Shown one piece after another: positions 62,331 through 64,000 of a DNA stretch of 64,000 nucleotides (position 1 is its first letter; each line of letters starts with the position of its first letter). This DNA comes from Agapetus fuscipes. Its lineage: Eukaryota > Arthropoda > Insecta > Trichoptera > Glossosomatidae. The translations under genes and the position numbers were made by a program. The stretch spans positions 3,038,001 through 3,102,000 of the forward strand of contig OX637337.1 of assembly GCA_951799405.1 (NCBI GenBank), written 5' to 3'. The notes beneath the pieces were generated by a model that searched no databases, was not told the origin of the DNA, and worked only from the letters and a program-made list of their open reading frames with translations.

Positions 62331-62549
62331 ATATTGACTAACAGTTTGGCTGCAGATAAGACTGTTCTCTTCCCTTGCTGTTTTCCTAGTGGCGGTTCCC
62401 CCACCATTCTATATTTTATGTTTTATAAAACCTCCCTTTCATTACTTTATAAGAGCACTACAATTTTTCACACACAATTGTACAAATTTATTCATCTACA
62501 CAATTATTACAATGTATGCTGTTTCCGCAGAACATTAAGATCTGTAATC

Positions 62550-62662
62550 CGTAACTAAGCAACACATATAGTGTAACTTCTTGCCTGTGTTATCCCCGGA
62601 GGGTTCACATGTGGTGATTTGGGACTTATTTATTTTTACAGGTAAGGGGGCCGCCAACCACT
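62550..62662 (-). repeat. SINE-A 3' fragment
   Basis: Antisense AACTAAGCAACACATATAGT to TTACAGGTAAGGGGGCCGCC. Confidence 0.7.
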
Positions 62663-63044
62663 TTTACGTTTAGGACAGCTGCCGACAAAATTTAAATATC
62701 CAATGGGCTGATCAGTGGATCACATGGGTTGAGGGGCATTAATTGATGGGTGTATGTGTGCCTGCCATCTTTCCGCGTACGCTTATACAAAACCAAAATG
62801 TACCCAGGTGCAGATCGAGTGGTATAACCCTCCATTCACCAGAATAATCAATGTGTTTGATAAAACAGAATCATCGCAGCTCACTCATCTCCGTAAATGA
62901 CTCATTTAATGATTAACCTCTATAAAACATCATGAGTGATGTATTTACTGCACTGCCTCATAGTTCTGCGATCAGTACTAAGAGCGCGGATCTGCGTTCC
63001 AGCACCCTGGAGGTTAAACATCAATATTTTTAAACTTCCATAGT
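62663..63044. other. No feature recognised
   Basis: No gene or repeat partner seen. Confidence 0.4.
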
Positions 63045-63330
63045 GTCTTCCATAGCGAATGCGCACTACAAAGGAGCTCCTGCCTACCATTAAGCAGAGA
63101 AAGCTTATGTACTTCGGTCACATTATGAGAAATGAGAAGTACCCTCTCCTTCATCTTATCATTGAGGGGAGAAGATCTCAGGGACGCCGAAGGACATCGT
63201 GGCTGAAGAACCTGCGACAGTGGTTCGGCAGAAGCACCAAGTCCCTGTTTCGAGCCGCAGCATCAAAAATCAAAATAGCTATGATGATCGCCGATCTTCG
63301 TTAGAAGTGGCACAAGAAGAAGAAGTGTCA
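63045..63330 (+). pseudogene. LINE-D 3' fragment
   Basis: MRTTKELLPTIKQRKLMYFG, HIMRNEKYPLLHLI, EGRRSQGRRRTSWLKNLRQ and IKIAMMIADLR, then TAG and an AAGAAGAAG tail. Nearly identical to 52105-52461, less a 15-base deletion. Confidence 0.8.
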
Positions 63331-64000
63331 AATTCCATCTTAGCTACTTCAAGAAAAATGTTCTATTTTTAAAATTTCAGTGTTGCCTGAATTACGAATG
63401 TCATAAAAAATGTTTTTTTAAACAACATTTCAAAGTTAATACTAAATGAAAATTATGCTAACAACAGCATTCTTGGCAGTGTTTGATTTGAAAATTAGCT
63501 TATTACAATATTATTACTGTTTTTGTAAAATTAATTTGGGGTTTTCTTAAATAATTTCGTACAATTCTACAATACTAATAATATGGTATTCCGTCAATTT
63601 GTGACATTTACTTGCTATGTATAATAATTAATAATGAATACATTAAAAGTGTGCAAAAATACACATGAGAAAAGTAAAAACAAAAGCACACTAGCTTAGT
63701 AGAATGATTAAAATTTGTTCAGTCGATTCAGTCATATTTTTGTGTTAAAAAAATGTTTGAATTTTAATGAATACTATAAAAAAACATTTGATAGTTAATG
63801 GAGCCTGCACATGTCCTTAGTATATAAATAATAAACTTACTTGGAAAAAATGTGATGTCACTTAGCCGGGCTAAAGACAGGACTGTCAGTCATAACTTTA
63901 ATACAATATTAGATTTGAGATTTAGATTTGACACTATAGCTCTGTGTACTGTATTTATGACATTTCGTCCCTTAGTGCTTGTTTGTCTTATGTCCATCAG
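63331..64000. other. AT-rich right end, no gene
   Basis: 63850-63885 has GTGATGTCACTTAGCCGGGC (CCGGGTTGC family). 63905-63932 has TTAGATTTGAGATTTAGATT (ATR-tail-like). The window ends within the AGTGCTTGTTTG low-copy repeat. Confidence 0.4.

Overview
This window reads as nuclear DNA from an insect, most likely a moth or butterfly. It is AT-rich, it has spliced genes with GT/AG introns, and it is packed with RTE- and Jockey-type non-LTR retrotransposons, tRNA-derived SINEs and small inverted-repeat elements. Short TAGGTACCTACC-like strings, common in lepidopteran DNA, also recur. The order is an inference; nothing here diagnoses a species. No bacterial gene, CRISPR array, intact tRNA gene or intact rRNA gene was seen.

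Host genes. Two complete genes lie head to head at 47.9-51.9 kb. PTAR1 (minus strand, three exons, predicted 460 aa) is the alpha-type subunit of a protein geranylgeranyltransferase. kish/TMEM167A (plus strand, three exons, 72 aa) is a small Golgi membrane protein whose first coding exon holds only the ATG. Their start codons are about 450 bp apart, so they probably share a promoter region. A third gene is seen only as two coding exons on the minus strand (28775-28976 and 23744-23816). They join in phase into a serine- and arginine-rich N-terminus followed by a Pro-rich stretch; I cannot name it.

Autonomous elements. Two long, uninterrupted RTE-like LINE ORFs lie at 35.7-38.9 kb (1054 aa) and 57.5-60.6 kb (1028 aa). 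The second has a 5' region with duplicated CACGTG-containing modules and a short 3' end with eight TTACAG units. The first has Tyr in place of the last catalytic His of its endonuclease. A Jockey/CR1-like LINE at 52.4-55.7 kb (minus) is broken by a stop, a frameshift and loss of one Asp of its RT active site. Many LINE 3' ends, a mariner fragment and a solo LTR are also present.

Non-autonomous elements make up most of the rest: two tRNA-headed SINE families (SINE-A, SINE-C), a ~250-bp repeat with an AGATT-rich tail (called ATR here; about 30 copies or pieces), and several MITE or foldback families. Nested insertions give relative ages: MITE within foldback, ATR within MITE, hAT-like MITE within ATR, RTE within MITE, SINE-A within RTE. 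The most unusual items are a 5S rRNA sequence fused to a SINE-C head beside a 20-bp minisatellite (23.9-24.6 kb), the ATR repeat found both alone and inside an RTE 3' UTR, and a 193-bp near-perfect hairpin in PTAR1 intron 1. Repeat boundaries are read by eye and may be off by several bases.
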